Source: an uncultured Collinsella sp. (GTDB lineage: Bacteria; Actinomycetota; Coriobacteriia; Coriobacteriales; Coriobacteriaceae). From it: DNA of 22,295 bases. Positions within the stretch are counted from its first letter, which is position 1. Every line of letters starts with the position of its first letter. The stretch is from positions 1 to 22,295 of the forward strand of contig CAKURW010000031.1 of assembly GCA_934675795.1 (NCBI GenBank), written 5' to 3'. Below, piece after piece: positions 1-6,518 of this stretch. A program made the position numbers and the translations under genes. Under the pieces are notes generated by a model, which was not told the origin of the DNA, ran no database searches, and was given only the letters and a program-made list of their open reading frames with translations.

Positions 1-69
1 TTACGAGCTCCTGTGCGAATTGGAGAGAGCGCTCCCGCAAACTGCCTCTTGACAACTTATAGGAGCGTC

Positions 70-242
70 GGTTTTACAAAGGAAGATATGCATTGTGCTC
101 GGCCTACGCCAAAAAGTCTACTCACTTAGCCCGAATCGAAGCCAAACGAACCAAAATCGAAACCAAATTGAGCCAGTCCACCGCAAAAAACGTTTGAACC
201 CGTGCTTCTCGCGGTAGATTGACGCTACAAAGCAGCCAAAAT
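70..242. repeat. Dispersed non-coding repeat, copy A
   Basis: This 173-nt stretch aligns without gaps to 8652-8824. My hand count gives about 149 of 173 identical positions (86%). The best conserved blocks are the AAAAAGTCTACTCACTTAG core at 111-129 and the GATTGACGCTACAAAGC block near 219-233. The right end overlaps the last codons and stop of the HAD gene, so that gene's C-terminus is written in repeat sequence. Copies A and B lie in the same orientation on either side of the sugar-amine gene block. I see no coding capacity in the element. It could be a dispersed intergenic repeat of the genus or the footprint of an insertion. The rest of 1-224 shows nothing else I can name. Confidence 0.8.
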
Positions 243-854
243 GTCGGTGAGGTTGTCGATGATGGTGTCGGCGGCGGACTGGTCCAGGTTAACGCCCTCG
301 TGCGGACGCAGCGCCAGGACGCGGGCGCCGGAGCGTTTGCCGGCCTCGATGCCTAGAGGCGAATCCTCGATAACCAGGCACTCGGCAGGCTCCACCCCCA
401 GCGCCTCCATGGCACGCAGGTAGATCTCGGGATCGGGCTTAAACGCGCTGCACTCGTGGCCGCTGATGGTGTAGTCCAGCACGTCGGCAATGTCGGCAAT
501 CTCCACCAGCTCGTCGATAAGCTCGCGATAGGACGAGCTCGCGATGGCGCACTTCACACCGCGCTCGTGCAGCGCACGCATGACCGGTGCCGTCTGCTCG
601 TTAAGCAGCTCGGCATACGGAACGGGATGGACCGGGCTGTAGACCTGCTTGTACTCCACGCGCAGGCGCTCACGCAGCTCAACATCGTCGGGCACCAGCG
701 CCTTCCAAATGGCTGGCTCGTTTGACCCCGAAAGATCGGGGATCTCGTCAAAGTGAAACCCCTTCTCCTCCATAAACGCCACGCGGCGGCGGTTGTAGAA
801 CCACTCGGTATCGACCAGCACACCGTCCATATCAAACAGCACTGCCTTGATCAT
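225..854 (-). CDS. HAD-superfamily hydrolase, beta-phosphoglucomutase/phosphatase-like
   Basis: This is a 209-aa cytoplasmic HAD subfamily IA protein. The nucleophile motif DMDG gives Asp8 and Asp10, a helical cap follows (about 18-85), then the ASSS motif II near residue 107, Lys139 in FKPDPEIY, and the acidic pair Glu163-Asp164 in VIEDSPLG. These are the residues of Mg-dependent sugar-phosphate phosphatases and beta-phosphoglucomutases, and the substrate cannot be read from them. The ATG at 854 is chosen because GGGAGGAG lies about 8 nt upstream. The in-frame ATG at 860 abuts that site, and starts further upstream run into repeat sequence. It lies downstream of the PTS/deglycase genes on the same strand, but a terminator (949-981) intervenes, so it may be transcribed separately or by read-through. 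The last codons and TAG fall inside repeat copy A. Confidence 0.85.
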   Translation of the reverse strand: MIKAVLFDMDGVLVDTEWFYNRRRVAFMEEKGFHFDEIPDLSGSNEPAIWKALVPDDVELRERLRVEYKQVYSPVHPVPYAELLNEQTAPVMRALHERGVKCAIASSSYRELIDELVEIADIADVLDYTISGHECSAFKPDPEIYLRAMEALGVEPAECLVIEDSPLGIEAGKRSGARVLALRPHEGVNLDQSAADTIIDNLTDILAAL

Positions 855-880
855 ACGCATCTCCTCCCACCTGCCAAAAA

Positions 881-898
881 GGGACAGGTTTATTTTGG
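881..898 (+). repeat. 18-bp dispersed repeat GGGACAGGTTTATTTTGG
   Basis: This 18-nt sequence occurs exactly on the opposite strand at 8818-8835, at the end of repeat copy B and the stop codon of the acetyltransferase gene. Here it lies just upstream of the HAD ribosome binding site. It appears to be the terminal part of an intergenic repeat family. Confidence 0.7.
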
Positions 899-948
899 TA
901 GGTTTTATCTGGGGTTTTACAGCGCAACGGGCACGCCCTCCCCAAAGC

Positions 949-981
949 AAAAAAAGGGGACAGGGCACAAACCCCATCCCC
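949..981 (-). terminator. Rho-independent terminator after the first SIS deglycase
   Basis: On the minus strand, GGGGATGGGG pairs imperfectly with CCCTGTCCCC (8 pairs around a two-base interruption). A run of seven T follows, 35 nt past the stop codon at 1016. Stem plus U-tract is a standard intrinsic terminator and should end the PTS-deglycase transcript before the HAD gene. Confidence 0.75.
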
Positions 982-1015
982 TCTCAATCAACCCGTAAGG
1001 TCTACTTACTTGTGA

Positions 1016-1999
1016 TTAGTAGGAAAGCTTCCACATGTAGCGACGCATGGTCAGCGGGTGCTGACGGGCCTCGGCGATCTGGTTGCCGTACTCGCGCATA
1101 ACGGCGAGGTGCAGCAGCGGGTTGAAGTAGGTGACGACGCTCGCGGGCACGGCGTCAGCCAGGCCGTAGTCCTTGGAGTCGATCAGAGCGACCTTGGCGC
1201 CCATGCGCTCAAGGAAGGTGAGGGCGCGGGCGTCCATCGGACGGGTAGCGCCATCGGACATGAAGAAGACGTAGGGCTTACCCTCGGTGGAAACCTCGAA
1301 CGGGCCGTGGAAGTACTCGCCGGTGTTGTAGGCGGCGGCGTCGATCCACTGCATCTCGGTGAACAGGAAGGCGGCGTGAGAATAAGCCATCTTCTCGGAG
1401 GCACCGGAAGCCATGAAGTAGATCATCTTGTCGTCCTTGAAGTCCTCGGCGAACTTCTTGGCGAGCTTCTTGCAGGACTGAGCGGCGTTCTCGCAGAGCT
1501 CGAAGACGTTGGTGAGGCCGGTGATCATGTCCTCGTAGTGGTCATAGCCCTCGGTCTGCTGAAGGATCTCGACAGCAAGAGCGATGGCGTAGCCGGGCTT
1601 CTCGCACTTGGCAGCGAAGTTGGCGTGGAAGCCGTGAACGATGACGTAGTCAGCGTCGACGGTCAGAGCGGAGCCAGCCTTGTTGGTGAGGGAGACGACC
1701 GGGCAGTTGTGCTTCTTGGCGGTCTTGTTGGCCTCGACGGTCTCGGGCGTGGAGCCACCGAGGGAGCAGGTGATCACGAAGGTGTGCTCGTTGACCCAGG
1801 AAGGCGTGTCGTAGTTGAACTCGTTAGCAGTGAAGATCTGAACGTTCAGCTTGTCCGTGTTGTTGGCCAGGAAGTACTTGGCGGGGTAAAGGTCGGACAT
1901 GGAAGCACCGCAGCCGACGAAGGCGACGCTGTGAATCTCGTGGTTGGACAGGACGTCAGCGACGATCTGCTTAGGGAGGTTAAGGTCGATCTCGTACAT
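1016..1999 (-). CDS. SIS-domain sugar-amine 6-phosphate deglycase (FrlB/GfrE/GfrF-like), paralogue 1
   Basis: This is a 327-aa double-SIS protein, cytoplasmic by its lack of signal peptide. The first SIS domain has the GCGAS loop (29-33) and the phosphosugar-binding GGSTPET (81-87). The second carries Glu215 and His231 (in GEYFHGP), exactly 16 residues apart. That matches the Glu/His pair I recall as catalytic in the Salmonella fructose-asparagine deglycase FraB. The C-terminus RRYMWKLSY resembles the E. coli FrlB ending RRYYGGLVEY. The family cleaves phosphorylated Amadori compounds (6-phosphofructoselysine and relatives) to hexose 6-phosphate plus amine. The start at 1999 is set by GAAAGGA nine nt upstream; the ATG at 2008 abuts that site. 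It follows IID by 199 nt that contain two hairpins. The exact substrate is inferred; a GlmS- or AgaS-type isomerase/deaminase is less likely given the C-terminus. Confidence 0.82.
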   Translation of the reverse strand: MYEIDLNLPKQIVADVLSNHEIHSVAFVGCGASMSDLYPAKYFLANNTDKLNVQIFTANEFNYDTPSWVNEHTFVITCSLGGSTPETVEANKTAKKHNCPVVSLTNKAGSALTVDADYVIVHGFHANFAAKCEKPGYAIALAVEILQQTEGYDHYEDMITGLTNVFELCENAAQSCKKLAKKFAEDFKDDKMIYFMASGASEKMAYSHAAFLFTEMQWIDAAAYNTGEYFHGPFEVSTEGKPYVFFMSDGATRPMDARALTFLERMGAKVALIDSKDYGLADAVPASVVTYFNPLLHLAVMREYGNQIAEARQHPLTMRRYMWKLSY

Positions 2000-2090
2000 C
2001 TGACACATTCCTTTCAATTTTTGCGGCGCCACATTGCCGGGCGCTCGCAGGGTTACCGTGGTTTGGGCCGAGTCGCCGGCCCGTTGAGGA

Positions 2091-2119
2091 TGCGACAAAG
2101 GGACTGTCCCATTGTCGCA
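2091..2119. repeat. Hairpin upstream of the first deglycase
   Basis: TGCGACAAAGGGA pairs with TCCCATTGTCGCA around a CTG loop, giving 12 of 13 pairs. It lies in the leader between IID and the SIS gene. The GGGACWGTCCC core resembles other intergenic repeats in this window. It could be a dispersed repeat or an RNA processing/stability element. Confidence 0.65.
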
Positions 2120-2133
2120 TTTTGGGGATGGAA

Positions 2134-2164
2134 GCCTGCCTGGGGTATGGGATGCCAGGCAGGC
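2134..2164 (-). terminator. Hairpin (attenuator or weak terminator) after IID
   Basis: GCCTGCCTGG and CCAGGCAGGC form a perfect 10-bp GC-rich stem with an 11-nt loop, 34 nt past the IID stop. On the minus strand it is followed by TTCCATCCCC, with no real U-tract. It is therefore more likely a partial terminator or an mRNA 3'-end protector that tunes PTS versus deglycase levels than a full stop. Confidence 0.55.
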
Positions 2165-2198
2165 CCCCGGGGGAAAGCGGTTAGGCGCTTAGTCGCGA

Positions 2199-3032
2199 CT
2201 AAGCCAGGATGCCGACCGCGGAGAGGGCGATGCCGCCCACAATGGCGATCACGAGAAGCCAACCGGTGTTGACGTTCTTCTTGATGAGCCAGTACATAAG
2301 GCCGGTGAGGCCAAGGGAGATCATCTGGGGCATCATGCTGTCCAGGATGTCCTGGATAACGACGGTGCCGTCAGCGAACTGCAGCGGGGTGGTGGCGCCG
2401 ATCAGCGTGGCGATCATGCCGCCCACGGACATAAGACCCACGATGCCGCAGACATACATGAGCTTCTCCATGAGGTCGCCGCCCTGAAGCTTGCTCAGGT
2501 ACTCGTGGCCGCCCTGATAGCCCATCTTGGCTGCGAACCAAGTAATCAGCACGGAGGGGACGATGGAGATGAGAAGGGCCAGGATCGGGCCCATGATGGA
2601 GCCCTGCTGAGCCAGCTGAACGCCCAAGCCAAAGGCGATAACGCGGATGGTGCCCTGGAAGAAGGAGTCACCGATGCCGGAAAGCGGGCCCATAAGGGAG
2701 GTCTTGACCGCGTTAATCGAATCGGGGTTGAAGTTCTCGGGATCCTTGGCGTACTCCTCCTCCATGGAGGCGGCGAGGCCCAGGATGAAAGCGCTCGTCT
2801 GCGGGGTGCAGTTGTAGAACGCCATGTGACGGTGGTAAGCCTCTTTCTTAGCAGCAAGCTGCTTGGGGTCGGACTCGTCCGGATAGAGGCGATCGAGCGT
2901 GGGAACCATACCGTAGAGGAAGCCCATGTTCATCTGACGCTCGTAGTTCCAAGAGGCCTGGATGGCCCAGGAGCGCCAGAAGAACTGGCTGACCTTCTTG
3001 TTCAGGGACACGTCCTTGGTTGCGGTTGCCAT
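2199..3032 (-). CDS. PTS mannose-family transporter, IID component
   Basis: This is a 277-aa membrane subunit of a mannose/fructose/sorbose-type phosphotransferase permease. The N-terminal cytoplasmic part has the family signature FFWRSWAIQASWNYERQMN and the MGPLSGIGDSFFQGTIR block (about 140-160). Hydrophobic segments follow in the C-terminal half, ending at the last residues. IID works with IIC to form the translocation channel. The start at 3032 follows a strong TAAGGAGG site whose TAA is the stop codon of IIC, so the two genes are tightly coupled (13 nt apart). The length is usual for the family (about 270-285 aa). Sugar specificity cannot be read from IID alone; the neighbouring deglycases suggest a glycated amino acid. 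Confidence 0.93.
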   Translation of the reverse strand: MATATKDVSLNKKVSQFFWRSWAIQASWNYERQMNMGFLYGMVPTLDRLYPDESDPKQLAAKKEAYHRHMAFYNCTPQTSAFILGLAASMEEEYAKDPENFNPDSINAVKTSLMGPLSGIGDSFFQGTIRVIAFGLGVQLAQQGSIMGPILALLISIVPSVLITWFAAKMGYQGGHEYLSKLQGGDLMEKLMYVCGIVGLMSVGGMIATLIGATTPLQFADGTVVIQDILDSMMPQMISLGLTGLMYWLIKKNVNTGWLLVIAIVGGIALSAVGILA

Positions 3033-3045
3033 AGTGTGTTCCTCC

Positions 3046-3840
3046 TTAGTCTTCGTCGTCTTCGAGTGGATCGTAGTCGGAATCGACACCGGCGGCTGCA
3101 TGGGAACCGTTGAACTTGAAGCCCATGAAGACGACAGCCAGGCACACACCGATCAGAGCGACCGCGATGACGGACAGGTTGAGGTAAGCGGCGAGCAGGA
3201 AACCGATGAACAGGAACGGAGTCATACCCTTCTTGATCATCATGGTGAGCAGCAGGGCCAAGCCGTAGGCGGTCATGATCTTGGTCGAAACGTTCAGACC
3301 AGTGGACAGCCACTCGGGAACCATGTTGACGATGGCCTGAACCAGGTCGGTGCCAACAAAGACGGCGAGGAAGATCGGCAGGAAGTACATGACGGCGTAC
3401 AGACCGGAGCCAGCGCAGATGTGCATACGGTAGGCGGTCTTGAACTTTCCGTTATCGATCGCGCTATCGGCCACATGGGTGAGGGCGGCGATGATGGAAC
3501 GGAACACGATGCCGAGGAGCTGACCCAGGACGGCGACCGGGATGGCGATCGTCATGGCGGTCTCGGCGGAAGCATCGGTCAGGCATGCGAAGGCAGCGGC
3601 CACGATGCCGCCCAGGACCATATCGGGCGGAACGGCGGCGCCGACCTGCACCAGGCCCATGGACACGAGCTCGACGGCGGCACCGACGGCAAGGCCGGTG
3701 GGCACATCGCCCAGCAGCAGACCGACGAGCGTAGCGCCAACGAGGGGCTGCTCGAAGTTAAGACGACCGAGCAGGCGGGAGTCCCACATGCAGAACACGC
3801 CGACGAGGCCGACGAGCACCGCACTGATGAACGTATTCAT
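3046..3840 (-). CDS. PTS mannose-family transporter, IIC component
   Basis: This is a 264-aa polytopic membrane protein. Its hydrophobic segments include residues about 4-20, 30-55, 65-85, 95-120, 145-170 and 180-235, and the tail is acidic (ends EDDED). The segment GLLLGDVPTGLAVGAAVELV followed by GAAVPPDMVLGGIVA is characteristic of ManY/AgaC-type IIC proteins. It forms the sugar channel with IID. The start ATG at 3840 has AAAGGAG upstream. It follows IIAB by 36 nt and its TAA stop is embedded in the IID ribosome binding site, so the three PTS genes are one operon. Confidence 0.93.
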   Translation of the reverse strand: MNTFISAVLVGLVGVFCMWDSRLLGRLNFEQPLVGATLVGLLLGDVPTGLAVGAAVELVSMGLVQVGAAVPPDMVLGGIVAAAFACLTDASAETAMTIAIPVAVLGQLLGIVFRSIIAALTHVADSAIDNGKFKTAYRMHICAGSGLYAVMYFLPIFLAVFVGTDLVQAIVNMVPEWLSTGLNVSTKIMTAYGLALLLTMMIKKGMTPFLFIGFLLAAYLNLSVIAVALIGVCLAVVFMGFKFNGSHAAAGVDSDYDPLEDDED

Positions 3841-3876
3841 ACCCTTCTCCTTTCAGTCAGGCAAAAGCCTGGTTGA

Positions 3877-4800
3877 TTACAGCTTGGCGTCGATGTCGAC
3901 GCTCTGATACGTAGGGGTCTGCTGGACATAGAGCTTGATGCCCATGTCGAGCAGCTGGTTGACGTCGGCCTTCTGGGTGGCGTCGAGGAAGACGGAGCTG
4001 TCCTTGCCTCCGACCTGATCGGCACCGTCGTGGTTGGCGGTGGCGCCCAGGTTGATGGCGTCGAGCTTGTAGCCCTGGCAGAACTGCAGCATCTCGGCGG
4101 TGTTGCCAAAGACGAACATGACGCGCTCGCCGAGGGTGTTGAGCTTGTCCATCTTGGCGAGGGCACGCTCGACGGTGAAGACGTTCAGACGCACGCCCTG
4201 GGGCTTGGCCAGCTTAAGAGCGCCCTTCTTGATGTCATCGTTGGCGGCAGCGTTGTCGACGACGATGATGCGCTCGGCCTGAACCTTGGTGGTCCAGGTA
4301 AAGACGACCTGGCCGTGCAGCAGACGGTAGTCAAGACGTGCGAGGACAATCTTGGCGGGACCGGAGCTGTGACGGGACGCCTTGGCCTTCTTGGCGGGAG
4401 CCGCGGCGGCCTCGACCGGTGCGTTGGGGTTGGTCAGACCGGTGCGGGCCTCGTTGATGAGGGCCGCGAGCTCGGCGCCCTTGACGGGGACGGGGCTCAT
4501 AGCGAGCGTCAGTGCCAACGGAATGTTGAAACCGCTGACAACCGTGAACTTCGTGCCGTTCTTGGAAAGCTCGACCATGCTGTTGTTGACCGAGCTGCCG
4601 AGCATATCGGTCAGCACATAGACGGTGTCGTCTGCGTTGAACGTGGCGATCATGGCGTCCACCTTATTGGTGATGGGCTCCTTGTCGTCACGAGCAAGCG
4701 ACACGACGTGGACGTTCGACACGTCGCCGAGAACCATCTCGAGCGTGTCTTTGGCGCCTGCGGCCAGGCCGCCATGAGATGCGAGAATGATCTGATTCAT
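3877..4800 (-). CDS. PTS mannose-family transporter, fused IIA-IIB component
   Basis: This 307-aa cytoplasmic phosphotransfer protein resembles ManX in layout. The IIA domain (1-125) starts MNQIILASHGG with phospho-acceptor His9. An Ala/Pro/Lys-rich linker (about 126-147) leads to the IIB domain (148-307), in which His162 of RLLHGQV is the second phosphorylation site. Phosphate passes from HPr to His9, then to His162, then to the incoming sugar. It is the first gene of the PTS operon (IIAB-IIC-IID-SIS). GGAGGAGG lies 5 nt before the ATG, and an AT-rich promoter/operator region lies just upstream. In the Salmonella glucoselysine PTS, IIA and IIB are separate proteins as I recall, so the fusion is a difference from that reference. 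Confidence 0.95.
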   Translation of the reverse strand: MNQIILASHGGLAAGAKDTLEMVLGDVSNVHVVSLARDDKEPITNKVDAMIATFNADDTVYVLTDMLGSSVNNSMVELSKNGTKFTVVSGFNIPLALTLAMSPVPVKGAELAALINEARTGLTNPNAPVEAAAAPAKKAKASRHSSGPAKIVLARLDYRLLHGQVVFTWTTKVQAERIIVVDNAAANDDIKKGALKLAKPQGVRLNVFTVERALAKMDKLNTLGERVMFVFGNTAEMLQFCQGYKLDAINLGATANHDGADQVGGKDSSVFLDATQKADVNQLLDMGIKLYVQQTPTYQSVDIDAKL

Positions 4801-4816
4801 CTTGCCTCCTCCTTTT

Positions 4817-4868
4817 CGTTATGGTCATTATAACGTCTTATACGTTGCTTATATTGCTAATTAGTATA
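4817..4868 (-). promoter_or_regulatory. Promoter/operator region of the PTS operon
   Basis: On the minus strand a TATAAT hexamer (4827-4832) lies about 27 nt before the ATG. No good -35 box sits 17 nt further up (AATATA), which suggests activation or regulator dependence. The hexamer lies inside the plus-strand box CGTTATGGTCATTATA (4817-4832), which matches 14 of 16 positions of a box before the permease gene. CGTTAT and ATAACG also form an inverted repeat at 4817-4835. The region is strongly AT-rich relative to the genes. A second possible -10, TATACT, lies at 4863-4868. Confidence 0.5.
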
Positions 4869-4982
4869 AAGACCGTTCGCGGGTGAAAATCGACCGTTGA
4901 CGGGTTTAACGCACTTGAAACGTTGGGGCCGGGTAGGCCGGCGCTGTTTTGTCGACACCCGATCAGACGCCTCGCCTATCCC

Positions 4983-6065
4983 TTATCGCACGAAGTACCA
5001 GGGGCTTTCCTGTACGGTGGGCTCCAGCGCGATGCCGGTGCGTTCCTTAAACAGATCCATGTCCTGCGATTTCTCCGTCCACCACGCGTTGGGCTTAAAG
5101 GTCATGCTCTCAATGACATGACCGACAAACACGCTGTTGCGCAGCTTAGAGAAGTCGGTATTCATAATCAGGATGGACGCGAGCACCAGCACGATGCCCA
5201 GGACTTTGATCGCGCCGGCAGGCTCGGCGTAGACACCAATGCCCAACAGTACGGTGACGACCGTCTCGAATGACATTACGACGGGAACTTTCGATGTCTC
5301 GAGCCCCATGGACAGACCCTGCATATATAAGATGTAAGCCACGGCTGTGGGGATGAGCCCAAAGCCAAGGAACAGCAGCAGCAGCTGTGGCGACATTGCC
5401 GCGGCGACATCCGGCCACGGAGCCGCGATAGCTGCCATAACCGCACCGCCAAAAACAAAGCCCCAAAACGTGACAGCCAGCGGGTGGACCGTCTTGGTTG
5501 CTATCCGGCTAAACACCGCGAGCGACGCACCACAAAGGCCTGCAATCACGCCCGACGTGACGCCCCAAACCGAAAAATGGAAACCGGAAAGGTCGCCATT
5601 GGTCACTGCAAGCACGCAGCCAACGATGTTAAAGACAATGGCAACGAGCTTGTTGGGGGTCACGTCCTCGCGATAAAGCACGCGTCCGAGCACGACGCCA
5701 AACACCGGCGAGGTGTAGAGCAGCACCGAGGCCGTGGACATGCCGACCTCGCCCATGCACTCGTAATAGCAGGTGTTGGCGGCGGCCAGACCGACGATAC
5801 CGACAAGCGCGCAGGGGACGAGCTCTTTGGGGCTTGCCTTGAACAGGGCCAGCGGACCCTGAGCCACGGTAGACCCCTCACCCGGACGGCAGCCCATAAA
5901 CATCAGGACCGGTGCCAAGATAAGCGCTCCGACCAACAAGCGAAAGGCAGCCATGCTCTGGGATGAAACGCCCATGGCCGAGATGCCGTTTACAAAGATT
6001 CCGATGCTGCCCCACATAAGCGCGGCGACCAGCACCAGCACATAGCCCAGATTGCTTTTCTTCAA
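4983..6065 (-). CDS. EamA/DMT-superfamily permease
   Basis: This is a 360-aa inner-membrane protein with two EamA repeats (about 8-150 and 165-310) and about ten predicted transmembrane helices. A hydrophilic C-terminal tail of some 45 residues (HVIESMTF to SPWYFVR) is longer than usual. Family members move metabolites, often amino acids, mostly outward; the substrate is not readable here. A TTG start at 6065 is chosen because GAGGAGG lies 5 nt upstream. The in-frame ATG at 6101 has no ribosome binding site and lies almost on the predicted promoter. It sits between the second deglycase and the PTS operon, 182 nt before IIAB, and shares a promoter-proximal box with IIAB. An attractive but unproven role is export of surplus amine or lysine released by deglycation. 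Confidence 0.85.
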   Translation of the reverse strand: MKKSNLGYVLVLVAALMWGSIGIFVNGISAMGVSSQSMAAFRLLVGALILAPVLMFMGCRPGEGSTVAQGPLALFKASPKELVPCALVGIVGLAAANTCYYECMGEVGMSTASVLLYTSPVFGVVLGRVLYREDVTPNKLVAIVFNIVGCVLAVTNGDLSGFHFSVWGVTSGVIAGLCGASLAVFSRIATKTVHPLAVTFWGFVFGGAVMAAIAAPWPDVAAAMSPQLLLLFLGFGLIPTAVAYILYMQGLSMGLETSKVPVVMSFETVVTVLLGIGVYAEPAGAIKVLGIVLVLASILIMNTDFSKLRNSVFVGHVIESMTFKPNAWWTEKSQDMDLFKERTGIALEPTVQESPWYFVR

Positions 6066-6105
6066 CGCAGCCTCCTCGGTATTGTTTCCAATATGTTTCA
6101 CACTA

Positions 6106-6121
6106 CGTTATAGTCGTTATA
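6106..6121 (-). promoter_or_regulatory. Promoter/operator box of the permease gene
   Basis: The plus-strand CGTTATAGTCGTTATA matches 14 of 16 positions of the box at 4817-4832 before the PTS genes, in the same orientation. On the minus strand it reads TATAACGACTATAACG and can supply a -10 element; TTGAAA lies 15 nt upstream. It also contains the direct repeat CGTTATA-GT-CGTTATA. It may be a shared regulator site, a shared promoter element, or both. Confidence 0.5.
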
Positions 6122-6167
6122 TACATTTTTCAAGACACAAATCGCCGAACGGAAAAATCTGCTCTAC

Positions 6168-6299
6168 CTAGTCATTGGGGACGTTCTTAAATGACTAGTC
6201 GTTGGGGACGCTCCTGAATGCCTAGTCGTTTAAGTACGTCCCCAACGACCAGGACTGTCCCCAACTGCCGGCAGAAAAGGAACGTCCCCAAGTGCCGGG
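6168..6299. repeat. 27-bp tandem repeats with inverted GTCCCC partners
   Basis: Units starting CTAGTC begin at 6168, 6195 and 6222, a 27-nt period. The first two carry TTGGGGACG and the third diverges. They are followed by inverted relatives containing CGTCCCCAA or TGTCCCCAA. The 13-nt GTCGTTGGGGACG (6198-6210) pairs perfectly with CGTCCCCAACGAC (6237-6249). This is part of a 416-nt gene-free stretch (6102-6517), which otherwise holds the permease promoter, three strong hairpins (6369-6518) and no convincing gene. Confidence 0.75.
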
Positions 6300-6368
6300 C
6301 TTGCCAACGTCGATGTTTTGGCAACAACAGCGAGCGGGTCGCATTTGAGGCAAGGTGACGTGAAACGA

Positions 6369-6397
6369 AAGGGCGCTGACCTTCTGGTCGCGCCCTT
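6369..6397 (-). terminator. Third hairpin downstream of the second deglycase, probable terminator
   Basis: AAGGGCGC pairs with GCGCCCTT, and inside it GACC pairs with GGTC around TTCT. This gives 12 pairs interrupted by one bulged base. On the minus strand it is followed by TCGTTTCAC, a weak U-rich tract after the stem's own TT. It is the best terminator candidate of the three hairpins after the second SIS gene. Confidence 0.6.
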
Positions 6398-6446
6398 GAA
6401 GTTGAACGTCAGATTGTCCAAATGCGGCCCGCGCAGCGTCGGCCGG

Positions 6447-6470
6447 TCCGCCGTTCGGCAGAACGGCGGA
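6447..6470. repeat. Second hairpin downstream of the second deglycase
   Basis: TCCGCCGTTC (6447-6456) pairs perfectly with GAACGGCGGA (6461-6470) around GGCA, a 10-bp stem. No U-tract follows on either strand, so by itself it is not a classical terminator. Confidence 0.65.
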
Positions 6471-6490
6471 ACTAAGGGCAGCGTCGAGCC

Positions 6491-6518
6491 GTTACGCGGT
6501 TTGGTAAAACCGCGTAAC
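6491..6518. repeat. Perfect 12-bp hairpin abutting the stop codon of the second deglycase
   Basis: GTTACGCGGTTT (6491-6502) and AAACCGCGTAAC (6507-6518) pair perfectly around a 4-nt loop. The stem begins on the last base of the TAG stop codon of the minus-strand gene. There is no U-tract. The placement suggests 3'-end protection or a translation-termination-linked element. Confidence 0.7.

Noticed and set aside
1016..1999. AgaS (galactosamine-6-phosphate deaminase) as the SIS identity
   Set aside because: A mannose-type PTS would fit aga operons, but the C-terminal RRYMWKLSY and the Glu-x15-His pair fit FrlB/FraB deglycases better. No AgaY/KbaY aldolase or NagA-type deacetylase is nearby.
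1058..2272. 404-codon plus-strand open frame
   Set aside because: It lies opposite the SIS deglycase and has repetitive Gly/Val/Asp content with no recognisable domain, so it is a mirror frame.
4921..4965. Terminator after the permease gene
   Set aside because: Only a 5-bp GCCGG/CCGGC stem is visible and no U-tract follows on the minus strand.
6066..6101. ATG at 6101 as the permease start
   Set aside because: It has no ribosome binding site and lies within a few bases of the predicted transcription start. The TTG at 6065 has GAGGAGG at ideal spacing.
6168..6299. Possible CRISPR array
   Set aside because: The 27-nt units are contiguous with no unique spacers, are partly inverted, and no cas gene is present.
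6230..6421. 63-codon minus-strand frame (TTG start) and a 67-codon plus frame at 6318-6521
   Set aside because: They overlap repeats and strong hairpins, lack ribosome binding sites and resemble nothing.
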